Source of the DNA: Myxococcales bacterium
GTDB lineage: Bacteria; Myxococcota_A; Polyangia; Polyangiales; JADJMO01
Reading direction: 5' to 3'
DNA length: 64,000 nt
Assembly: GCA_016709545.1 (NCBI GenBank)
Contig: JADJMO010000009.1
Location: forward strand, 248,001 to 312,000
A program made the position numbers and the translations under genes. The first letter of the stretch is position 1. The number at the start of each line of letters is the position of its first letter. The notes beneath the pieces were generated by a model. The model saw only the letters and a list, made by a program, of their open reading frames with translations, did not search any database and was not told the origin of the DNA. Shown here piece by piece: positions 13,018-20,611 of the stretch.

Positions 13018-13878
13018 TCAAGCGGGTGGCGGGATCGACGTCATCCGGTCGCGCCACGGGGTCTCTCCGCGCGCCGCCGAGGCCGCCATCATCTTGCGCA
13101 GGGGCTCGAGGTGCGACGGCGTCACCGAGCGGTACGCGTCGGCCCGGACCAGCTGACCGAGCAGCTCCTTCACGCGCGGCGCGGGATCGAGGAACCAGCG
13201 GAGCACGCGCGTCCGCGCCTCGGCCGGCAGCCGGTTGCCCGCCATGATGACGTCGTTGGGGATGGGCCCGATCGTCGAGAGCACGCGGACCGGTCGGGGA
13301 TCGCCGCCGTCGGGCGCCGTCCACGCGGCGTGCAGGATGCGACCGCTGTGCGTCTCGACCTTGCAGAACGTGGCACCCACGTCGATGCGATCGCTGAGGA
13401 GCGCGTCGACGACCGCGATGTGGCTACCGAGGAACGCCTCGTTGCCGAAGAAGCCCCCGAGGCGATGGCCGGCGGACGCGAGGTGCATCTTGGGCACGAG
13501 GTGGCCCGCGGCGCTCGCGCGGTCGACCCACCCGGCGCGCAGGCCCTGGAGCCCCTCGAGCGTGGTCGGCCCCGACGGGCGGACGATCAACGCGGAGTGG
13601 AACAGCGTGGAGCCGCGGCGCACCGGCGTGACCACCAGCGACGCGCCGGCCCGGTCCTCGACCTCCGCCGCCATGACCGGCGGCATCCACGCGAGGCCGA
13701 GCTCGCCGCGCTCGAGCCCCCGCGCGAGCTCCGAATACGAGAGCGCGTGGTGCGGATAGAACACCGTCCCGACCTCGCGGGAGAGCAGGTCGCAGAGCTC
13801 GGTGAACGCGGCGAGGCTCGCGTGGAAGTCGAGCGAGCGCGCGAGCCCGAACCCGAACGAGCCGCGACCACGCATCAT
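13018..13878 (-). CDS. PhnD-like substrate-binding protein without signal peptide
   Basis: The 286-residue protein has the two-lobed layout of phosphate/phosphonate periplasmic binding proteins: VFYPHHALSYSELARGLERGELGLAWMPP in pieces (near residues 40-65), then a central hinge and GSHIAVVDALLSDRIDVGATF (in part), where PhnD proteins carry substrate contacts, followed by IPNDVIMAG. It lacks any signal peptide or lipobox and no ABC transporter permease or ATPase lies nearby. A cytosolic ligand-binding role is therefore more likely than transport. The start may be the second Met at 13875. Confidence 0.65.
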   Translation of the reverse strand: MMRGRGSFGFGLARSLDFHASLAAFTELCDLLSREVGTVFYPHHALSYSELARGLERGELGLAWMPPVMAAEVEDRAGASLVVTPVRRGSTLFHSALIVRPSGPTTLEGLQGLRAGWVDRASAAGHLVPKMHLASAGHRLGGFFGNEAFLGSHIAVVDALLSDRIDVGATFCKVETHSGRILHAAWTAPDGGDPRPVRVLSTIGPIPNDVIMAGNRLPAEARTRVLRWFLDPAPRVKELLGQLVRADAYRSVTPSHLEPLRKMMAASAARGETPWRDRMTSIPPPA

Positions 13879-13944
13879 CGGGTCAGCGTACTACGACTCG
13901 CGACGATCCACCGCGCCACGGAATGGCCTAGAATGTAGGAGGTC

Positions 13945-14649
13945 ATGCTCACCAAGCTCTCCGCCATCCCCGACCTGCACGCCCGCGCGCTCGCGCTCGG
14001 GGAGCGACTCGCGAACGACCCGGCGGCGCTGGCCGAGCTCGACGCCCTCGTGCGGCGCGCGATGAACGGCGGGGGGCCCGAGCGGGACGTCGTGCTGGCC
14101 CTCGTGCACCTGCGCGTCACGCGCGACGACCTGCCCATCGGGGCCTGGCGCGCCGAGGCCGACCGGCGCTCGCTCGTGGCGGCTTCGCTCGTGCTGCGCA
14201 CCGACGGCGCGTACCGCAACCTGCGCCCCCGCGGCAAGCTCACCGAGCCCACGGCGGCGAGCTCGAACCTCGTCACGCTGGCGTGGAAGACCGCGCCGCG
14301 CGACCTCTACACGCGGCAACAGCACCTGATCCGCAACGCGCCGCTGCGCGAGCGGCTCCTCCGCGACCCCCGTCCGGAGGTCATCGCGGCGCTGCTCGAC
14401 GTCGACACCACGACGGTGGCCGACGCGCTGCGGGTCGCCGCGCGCCGGCCCTCGAGCCCCGCCCTCGCGCGCGCGGTCGCGGCCTCGCGCTGGCTCGGCC
14501 AGCTGCCGGTCCGCGAGGCCCTCGTGCGCAACCCGTTCACCGAGACCTGGCTCTCCCTCGTGCTCCTGCCGACGGTGCGCAGGGTGATCCTGCTCGCCGC
14601 GCCGATCGATCCGGAGCTCGTGCGCGCGGTGCGTGCCCTCGAGGCCTAG
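13945..14649 (+). CDS. Helical protein of unknown function
   Basis: The 234-residue protein is Leu/Ala/Arg rich. A central segment containing QQHLIRNAPLRERLLRDPR, and the later regular spacing of RNP (VRNPFTETW), suggest short helical repeats, as in HEAT- or leucine-rich-type scaffolds. There is no signal peptide or membrane segment. I do not recognise a family. The start ATG 13945 follows the purine-rich GTAGGAGGTC, a good ribosome binding site. The gene ends by overlapping the convergent LysR-like gene by 4 bases. Confidence 0.6.
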   Translation: MLTKLSAIPDLHARALALGERLANDPAALAELDALVRRAMNGGGPERDVVLALVHLRVTRDDLPIGAWRAEADRRSLVAASLVLRTDGAYRNLRPRGKLTEPTAASSNLVTLAWKTAPRDLYTRQQHLIRNAPLRERLLRDPRPEVIAALLDVDTTTVADALRVAARRPSSPALARAVAASRWLGQLPVREALVRNPFTETWLSLVLLPTVRRVILLAAPIDPELVRAVRALEA

Positions 14650-14900
14650 GCGCGGAACAGCGCCACGGCCGCGTCGACCTCGGCGAGGATGCGGCGCGCG
14701 CGGTCGAGGAAGAGCGCGCCGGCCGGGAGCAGCTCGACCCCGCGGGGGGTCCGCGCGAACAGGCGCTGGCCGAGCTCGTCCTCGAGCGCGCGGATCTGCC
14801 GGCTGAGCGGCGGCTGGGCGATGCGCAGCCGACGGGCGGCGCGCGACACGTGGCCCTCCTCGGCGACGGCGACGAAGTAGCGGAGCTGCGGCAGGGACAC
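14646..14900 (-). CDS. LysR-type helix-turn-helix domain only
   Basis: The 84-residue product begins with a clean LysR DNA-binding domain: LRYFVAVAEEGHVSRAARRL, then PPLSRQIRALEDELGQRLF and a linker helix with LDRARRILAEVDAAV. It stops directly after the linker helix, where a normal LysR protein (about 300 residues) continues into a co-inducer-binding domain. No remnant of that domain is visible downstream in any frame; the convergent gene occupies the space. It may be a stand-alone DNA-binding protein that dimerises through the linker helix, or a fixed truncation. Confidence 0.75.
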   Translation of the reverse strand: MSLPQLRYFVAVAEEGHVSRAARRLRIAQPPLSRQIRALEDELGQRLFARTPRGVELLPAGALFLDRARRILAEVDAAVALFRA

Positions 14901-14953
14901 GGGGACAGTGTAGCGCCCTTCCCGGCGGTGGCGAGGCGAGGCACGCTGTCGAC

Positions 14954-15388
14954 ATGCGCTGGCTGTTCCTCGGGTTCGCGATGACCGCGTGCGCGCGCAA
15001 CGACGCGAGCGCGCCCACGGCGGTGCCCTCGACGGAGGCCGTGAAGACGGCGGAGGCGCCTTCGCCCCAGAAGTCCGTCGCCGCGCTCACGCCGGAGGAG
15101 GCCTGGTCCGGGGTGCTCGCCGCGCTGCAGGCGGGCGACGACGTCGCGCTGGCCCGGTACGCGACCGTCGACGGCATCGCCTCGCTCGAGAAGCGGGTCG
15201 TCGGCGAGCCGAAGAAGACCGCCTTCGCGCGGTGGGGCAAGGGCTGGTCGGCCTGGGAGATTCGCTGGACCAAGCGCGAGCCGGCGCGCGCCGAGGCCAA
15301 CCTCGGCCCCCAGGTGAAGGAGCACGGCCTCGTGTTCGTGAAGACCGACGCGGGCTGGAAGCTCGATCGCTGGACCCCGGGGGAGTAG
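14954..15388 (+). CDS. Small lipoprotein
   Basis: The 144-residue protein has a short signal peptide with lipobox GFAMTACARN. A Ser/Pro/Ala linker follows, and then a domain of about 90 residues (TPEEAWSGVLAALQAGD to VKTDAGWKLDRWTPGE) with the Trp-rich, beta-sheet-ending style of DUF4878-like and NTF2-like lipoproteins. That fold class binds small ligands or stabilises partners; no function can be assigned. It is divergent from the LysR-like gene (53 bases between starts) and 48 bases ahead of map. Confidence 0.65.
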   Translation: MRWLFLGFAMTACARNDASAPTAVPSTEAVKTAEAPSPQKSVAALTPEEAWSGVLAALQAGDDVALARYATVDGIASLEKRVVGEPKKTAFARWGKGWSAWEIRWTKREPARAEANLGPQVKEHGLVFVKTDAGWKLDRWTPGE

Positions 15389-15436
15389 ATCGAAGAGGTA
15401 TTGGATCGCCGGCGGCCGAAGTCGCACGCTGGCCCC

Positions 15437-16189
15437 ATGATCGAGCTGTTCGCCGGCAAGGACCGCACGCGCCTCCTCGCCGCCGGCCGCGCCGCCGCGG
15501 CGACCCTCGCCCACGTGGGCGAGCGGCTCCGACCGGGCATCTCCACCGCCACCATCGACCAGTGGGTGCGCGCGCACACCAAGGCCCTCGGCGGCAAGCC
15601 GAGCCAGCTCGGCTACCACGGCTTTCCGGCCTCGGTCTGCACGAGCCGCAACGAAGTCGTCTGCCACGGCGTGCCCCGCGCGGACGTGGTCCTCGGCGAG
15701 GGCGACATCGTCAACGTGGACGTGACGACGGAGCTCGACGGCTTCCACGGCGACACGTCGGCGACGTTCCTCCTCGGCGAGGTGTCGAAGGAAGGTCGGC
15801 ACGTCGTCGACGTGGCGCGGCGGTGCCTCGAGGTCGGGATCGCCGAGGTCCGCGACGGCGCCCGGTTCGGCGACGTCGGCGCCGCGATCCAGGCCCTGGC
15901 CGAGCGCGAGGGGTGCAGCGTGGTCCGCGACTACGGCGGGCACGGGATCGGCCGCGCGATGCACGGTCCGCCCCACGTGGCCCACCACGGCAAGCGCGGC
16001 ACCGGGACGCGCCTCCGCGCCGGGATGTGCTTCACCATCGAGCCCATGATCAACCTCGGTCGCCCCGAAGTGCGGGTGCTCGACGACGAGTGGACGGTGG
16101 TCACCGCGGACGGCCGATGGTCCGCGCAGTTCGAGCACACGGTGCTGGTCACGGAGACCGGCTGCACGGTGCTCACCCGAGCGACATGA
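15437..16189 (+). CDS. map: Methionine aminopeptidase, type I
   Basis: The 250-residue protein has all five metal ligands: the Asp pair in VNVDVTTELDGFHGDTSATF (20 residues), the His in GGHGIGRAMH, the Glu in FTIEPM and the Glu in FEHTVLVTE. It removes the N-terminal Met from nascent proteins after deformylation. ATG 15437 gives the normal length for the family; a TTG 36 bases upstream would extend it without matching conserved residues. It is a single-domain enzyme without the N-terminal zinc-finger extension. Confidence 0.95.
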   Translation: MIELFAGKDRTRLLAAGRAAAATLAHVGERLRPGISTATIDQWVRAHTKALGGKPSQLGYHGFPASVCTSRNEVVCHGVPRADVVLGEGDIVNVDVTTELDGFHGDTSATFLLGEVSKEGRHVVDVARRCLEVGIAEVRDGARFGDVGAAIQALAEREGCSVVRDYGGHGIGRAMHGPPHVAHHGKRGTGTRLRAGMCFTIEPMINLGRPEVRVLDDEWTVVTADGRWSAQFEHTVLVTETGCTVLTRAT

Positions 16190-16196
16190 GGCAGGC

Positions 16197-16574
16197 TCAG
16201 TCGCAGGCGTGGGCGACGATGAGCACGCCGCTGCAGTCGTACCAGCCCTCGTCGGGGGTGCCCTTGGACTTGCACTTCGGGGTGCAACCCGTGCAGTTGC
16301 TGTTGCGGGGCTTGGGCAGGCCACACCCGACCCACGCGCCCGACGGCGTGCACTGCGGCGGACACGCCGGCTTGCCCGAGGTCTGCCCGCCCTTGTCGCT
16401 GCCGCTCGGCACCACGGGCGGCCCGTGCGGGGCGGTGCCGTTCTCGTAGTCCTTGGCGCCGTCGGCCGGCGACATCGGCTTGGTGACCGCGGTCGTCTTG
16501 CTGAGCGGCTGGCTGGCGCACGACGCGAAGACCGAGCCCGCGGCGAACAGAGCGACGAGGATGGCGCGGTTCAT
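16197..16574 (-). CDS. Small Cys-rich lipoprotein
   Basis: The 125-residue protein has a signal peptide ending GSVFASCASQP (lipobox). A flexible segment precedes a C-terminal region with ten Cys residues in about 50 positions (CPPQCTPSGAWVGCG, then NCTGCTPKCK, YDC and HAC). The pattern suggests a disulfide-knotted domain at the cell surface or in the periplasm. No family was recognised. It is convergent with map (7 bases apart) and 31 bases downstream of the Clp gene on the same strand. Confidence 0.7.
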   Translation of the reverse strand: MNRAILVALFAAGSVFASCASQPLSKTTAVTKPMSPADGAKDYENGTAPHGPPVVPSGSDKGGQTSGKPACPPQCTPSGAWVGCGLPKPRNSNCTGCTPKCKSKGTPDEGWYDCSGVLIVAHACD

Positions 16575-16605
16575 GGAGAGATCGTGGTGCTCCCCTCGCG
16601 GGCGG

Positions 16606-19140
16606 TCAACCGGGAGGTGTCACGAGGTCGATGACGATCTGGCCGTCGTCGACCGTGATCCAGACCACGTCGCCCCGCACACCGGTGCCGCGGAGCAGCA
16701 CCTCGGCGAGCGGTGCCTCGATGCGCCGCGAGATCTCGCGCCGGATCGGGCGGCCACCCATGCTCGGGTCGAAGCCGCCCTCGTCGAGGAGCAGCTCGAT
16801 CGCCTCGCGGTCCACCTGCAGGCGCAGGCCGCGGCTCTTCTGCAGGTCGGCCTCGAGCTTGCGCAGGGCAATCTCGGCAATGGCGAGCGCGTCGCCGCGA
16901 TCGAGCGGGTGGTAGACGATGACCTCGTCGAAGCGATTGTAGAGCTCGGGGGGCAGCGCCGCGCGGGCCGCCCCGAGCACGCGCGCGTCGGTCTCCTTCT
17001 GCTGCGCCTCCGGGTCCGGGCCCACGACGCCGAAGCCCATGCGGCGCGGCTTCTCGGCCGCCGCCTCGGACCCGAGGTTCGAGGTGAGCACGACCACGGT
17101 GTTGGTGAAGTCGACCGTGCGGCCGCGACCGTCGGTCATCCGCCCCTCGTCGAGGAGCTGCAGGAGCGCCTCGAGCACGTCGCGGTGGGCCTTCTCCATC
17201 TCGTCGAAGAGCACCACCTGGTAGGGACGGCGGCGCACGGACTCGGTGAGCTGACCGCCGTCCTCGTGGCCGACGTAGCCGGGCGGCGCGCCGAGCAGGC
17301 GGGCCACCGTGTGCGGCTCGCTGTACTCGCTCAGATCGATGCGGGTGAGCGCGGTCGCGTCGTGGAACAGGACCTCGGCGATCGCCTTGGCCGTCTCGGT
17401 CTTGCCGACGCCCGTCGGGCCCAGCAGGAGCGCGCTGAGCAGCGGGCGCTGACCACGGAGGCCGGCGGCGCCGCGGCGCAGCGCGCGCGCGATGCGGCCG
17501 ATCGGCTCCTTGTGACCGACCACGCGCGCGGCGAGGTGCTTCTCGAGCTCGAGGAACCGGTCGGCGTCGCGCGCGAGCAGGCGATCGACCGGCACGTCGG
17601 CCATCTCGGCGACGACCTCGGCGAGGGCCTCGCGGTCCACCTTGGTGCGGCCGGTGCGCTTGGCGCGCGCGCCCGCGAGATCGAGCGCGGCGATCGCCTT
17701 GTCCGGCAGCGCGCGCGACGGCACGTAGCGGACCGTCCAGGCGACGGCGTCGTCCTTGGCGTCGGCCTCGAAGGTCACGCCGTGGTGGCGCGCGAGCACG
17801 TTGCTCGCGGTCTCGACCACCGTGCGCGCGGCCTCGGGATCCAGCTCGGGCACCTCGACGATCGAGAACCGCCGCGCGAGGGCCGGATCGCGCTCGATCG
17901 AGCGCTTGAGCTCGCTCGGCGTCGTGGCGCCGATGCAGGGGAGCTCGCCGCGGGCGAGCGCCGTCTTGAGCTCGTTGGCGGCCTCCTCGCCGGCGTCGCC
18001 GCCGAGGAGCGCGTGGATCTCGTCGAGGAACAGCACGACGCGGCCCTGCATCGCGAGGACCTCGCGGCGGATCGTGCCGAGGCGCTCGGCGAGCGCGCCG
18101 CGGACCCCCGTCCCGGCGAGCAGCTCGCCGATGGGGACCTCGACGAGGATGCGATCCTCGAAGCCGGCGACGCCGAGGCCGGCCGCGATGCGCTGGGCGA
18201 CACCACTCGCGATGGCGGTCTTGCCCACGCCCGGCGCGCCGACGAGGCACGGGTTGTTGGCGGTGCGCTTGGCGAGCACGTCGAGGGTGCGCTCGATCTC
18301 GGCGTCGCGGCCCACGATCGGATCGAGCTCGCCACGGCTGGCGAGCGCGGTGAGGTTGACGCCGATGGTGGCGAGCGCGGGCGCGAGGCGCGGATCCAGG
18401 TCGAAGCGGGTGGGCTCGGAGGGGACCTTGGCGAGCGGCTTGTGGCGCTTGGTGTTCTTCGGCGGACGCGGCCGCACGTCGATCAGGGGCGCGTGGTCGC
18501 GCGGCTCGTCCTCGACCGACAGGACCACCGGGGGCTCTTCGGGTTTCGACGGGGGGGCCTTCTCCACCTCGGGCGCGGGCGGTGGGGTGGTCGGGGTCCG
18601 GCTCGGGAGCGGCCGCAGCGGCAAGGGGCGCAGCGCGATGGGTCGGGCCACCGGCATGGTGCCGCTCGGTCGCGCCTCTTCGCGCTCCATCGCCGGCTTG
18701 CGGCGGGGCTCGATGGCGCCGGTCAGGTGCTGGATCAGCGCGCCGCGCAGGCGACCGACGTCGGTGCCGAGCTGGGTGAGCGCGCGGTGCGCGGCCATCG
18801 TGCGGTCGTTGCACATCACGAGGAGCACGTGGCCCCCCTCGACGTCGGCCGCGGTGGCCGTCATGCGGCGGGTGCGCCCCGCGACCTCGCGCGCCTGATC
18901 GAACAGCTTGTCGAGGCCCGAACCCTCGTCGTCGTGCGAGATGCGGAGCGCCTTCTTGAGCTTGTCGGGCGTCGCGCCCCGCTCCGAGAGCAGGTCGCAC
19001 GGCAGGCCCTCGCGGCTCGAGAGCGCCACGAGCACGTGGAGCGTCGTCGCCCGTTCGTTCCGCTCCCGGGCGAGGTGCTCGGCCTCGCGCCGCAACGTGC
19101 CGAGGTCCGTCGCCGCCTGTACGGGGCGAGCGGCCGACAC
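16606..19140 (-). CDS. Clp-type double AAA+ unfoldase (ClpA/ClpC-like) with long Pro-rich linker
   Basis: The 844-residue protein has an N-terminal Clp-N-like domain (about 10-130), a linker of about 120 residues rich in Pro, Arg and Lys, D1 with Walker A GAPGVGKTA (near 301) and Walker B VVLFLDEIHAL, and D2 with GPTGVGKTE and VVLFDEMEKAH. The 100-residue M-domain coiled coil of ClpB is absent between D1 and D2. In D2, after TSNLGSEAA, the tripeptide MGF sits where ClpA/ClpC carry the loop that docks on ClpP, so coupling to a peptidase is plausible. GTG 19140 is preferred because AGGAGG lies ten bases upstream; an in-frame ATG at 19209 would add 23 residues. The usual place of the linker is much shorter in ClpA/ClpC. 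Confidence 0.85.
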   Translation of the reverse strand: MSAARPVQAATDLGTLRREAEHLARERNERATTLHVLVALSSREGLPCDLLSERGATPDKLKKALRISHDDEGSGLDKLFDQAREVAGRTRRMTATAADVEGGHVLLVMCNDRTMAAHRALTQLGTDVGRLRGALIQHLTGAIEPRRKPAMEREEARPSGTMPVARPIALRPLPLRPLPSRTPTTPPPAPEVEKAPPSKPEEPPVVLSVEDEPRDHAPLIDVRPRPPKNTKRHKPLAKVPSEPTRFDLDPRLAPALATIGVNLTALASRGELDPIVGRDAEIERTLDVLAKRTANNPCLVGAPGVGKTAIASGVAQRIAAGLGVAGFEDRILVEVPIGELLAGTGVRGALAERLGTIRREVLAMQGRVVLFLDEIHALLGGDAGEEAANELKTALARGELPCIGATTPSELKRSIERDPALARRFSIVEVPELDPEAARTVVETASNVLARHHGVTFEADAKDDAVAWTVRYVPSRALPDKAIAALDLAGARAKRTGRTKVDREALAEVVAEMADVPVDRLLARDADRFLELEKHLAARVVGHKEPIGRIARALRRGAAGLRGQRPLLSALLLGPTGVGKTETAKAIAEVLFHDATALTRIDLSEYSEPHTVARLLGAPPGYVGHEDGGQLTESVRRRPYQVVLFDEMEKAHRDVLEALLQLLDEGRMTDGRGRTVDFTNTVVVLTSNLGSEAAAEKPRRMGFGVVGPDPEAQQKETDARVLGAARAALPPELYNRFDEVIVYHPLDRGDALAIAEIALRKLEADLQKSRGLRLQVDREAIELLLDEGGFDPSMGGRPIRREISRRIEAPLAEVLLRGTGVRGDVVWITVDDGQIVIDLVTPPG

Positions 19141-19234
19141 GGGGGGGACTCCTCCTCTTTGCCCGAACGAGCCTGCGCGCATCCCGAGCCGGATGCCACC
19201 TCGCCGCACGAGCGGCCAAGTTCACGGCAAGCGT

Positions 19235-20611
19235 TCAGCTGCGCCGGACGGGCAGCTCGACGACGAACGTGGTCCCGCTGCCCGCGACGCTCCGCACCCA
19301 GACCCGCCCGCCGTGCTGATCGACGATGGACCGCACGATCGACAGGCCGAGGCCCGTGCCCCGCCCCGCGGCCTTGGTGGTGAAGAACGGGTCGAAGATG
19401 CGCACGACGTTCTCGGGGGAGACGCCCATGCCGTTGTCGCTGACCGACACCTGCACCCGACCGTCCTCGGTGAGGGTGGTGTGGATCTCGACGACGCCGT
19501 CCTCGGCCCGGCCGGCGTCCTGGAGCGCGTGGCAGGCGTTGGTCACCAGGTTGACGAACACCTGGGTGAGCTGGCCGCGGAGGCCGACCGTGGGCGGCAC
19601 CGCCGGATCGTTGTGGACGGTGACGCGGATGCCGCTGCCCGAGACCAGGTGCTCGCAGAACACGACGGCTCGGTCGACCACGTCGCCGATCGCGACGAGG
19701 CCGGCGGTCTCCTCGTCGGGGCGCGCGTAGGCGGTGAGCTCGCGCGAGAAGCGCAGGATGCGGTCGGCCGACTCGCCGATCCGGCGCAGGCGCTCCACGT
19801 CGGCGGCCTCGAGGCCCGAGCGATCGAGCTTGCGCGTGAGGTAGCTCGCGTACGTGACGATCGCGGTGAGGGGGTTGTTGAGCTCGTGGACCACCTTGGC
19901 GGCGATCTGCCCGACGCTGGCGAGCTTCTCGCCCTGGATGACGCGCGCCTGCAGGGCCCGGACGTGGGCGGTGTCGTCGCGCTGGGAGGACAGCGCCTCG
20001 GCGCCCGCGAGGCCGGCGGCCAGCACGAGGGCGCCGCGCTCGACGAGGTCGGCCAGCAAGGCGCTGCGCTGGGGGTCGCGCGCCTCGAGGACGTCGGCGA
20101 CGTGGAGGCTGCCCCGCCCTCCCAGCGGGCCGAGCGCCGGGCCGCCGAGCGGCACGATCCACTCGTCGGGCAGCGCTGGGAACATGCGCCGCGGAGGACC
20201 CTCGCTGCCCGGATCGATCTGCAGGACCACCGAGCTCGCCTCGCGCGACAGCGCCGTGACGATGCGCTGACTCTCGTCCACCCGGACGATGGCGCCGACC
20301 GCGACCGACGGGATGGCGTCGCGCACCGCCTCGCAGACCGCGCGCGCGATGGCCTCGGGCCCCTGGGCGAGCGGCAGCGCGGCCGCGATCGCGAGCAGAT
20401 CGGATTGACCCGTGGAAAGGTGCGGCGGCGGCTGGGTGACGCTGCCGAGGAGGGGCGTGGGCGCCCGCGCGAGCGCGCGCCGCGGCGCCACGTGCGACGA
20501 CGTGTTCGGACGCTGGCGCTCCGTGGCCCAATCGGGCGTGGAGCTCCGGTCCTGCTCGACCGACGCCGGGCCGGTGTCGTGCTCGGGGCGCTCCGACTTC
20601 GGATCGCTCAC
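19235..20611 (-). CDS. Sensor histidine kinase with GAF-like sensor (complete kinase core)
   Basis: The 458-residue protein has a Pro/Arg-rich N-terminus, a GAF-like sensor domain (about 70-220), a DHp with H-box VVHELNNPLTAIV (near 250), an N-box NLVTNACHAL, a G1 box DNGMGVSPENV, an F-box IFDPFFTTK and a G2 box GRGTGLGLSIV. It should autophosphorylate on the H-box His; no membrane segment is seen. The start GTG 20611 overlaps the stop of the upstream gene as GTGA, so the two are translationally coupled. No receiver is fused or adjacent on this transcript. Confidence 0.9.
   Translation of the reverse strand: MSDPKSERPEHDTGPASVEQDRSSTPDWATERQRPNTSSHVAPRRALARAPTPLLGSVTQPPPHLSTGQSDLLAIAAALPLAQGPEAIARAVCEAVRDAIPSVAVGAIVRVDESQRIVTALSREASSVVLQIDPGSEGPPRRMFPALPDEWIVPLGGPALGPLGGRGSLHVADVLEARDPQRSALLADLVERGALVLAAGLAGAEALSSQRDDTAHVRALQARVIQGEKLASVGQIAAKVVHELNNPLTAIVTYASYLTRKLDRSGLEAADVERLRRIGESADRILRFSRELTAYARPDEETAGLVAIGDVVDRAVVFCEHLVSGSGIRVTVHNDPAVPPTVGLRGQLTQVFVNLVTNACHALQDAGRAEDGVVEIHTTLTEDGRVQVSVSDNGMGVSPENVVRIFDPFFTTKAAGRGTGLGLSIVRSIVDQHGGRVWVRSVAGSGTTFVVELPVRRS

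Noticed and set aside
16606..19140. ClpB disaggregase
   Set aside because: The long coiled-coil M domain between the two AAA+ modules is missing and the D2 loop carries MGF, so a ClpA/ClpC-like identity is preferred.
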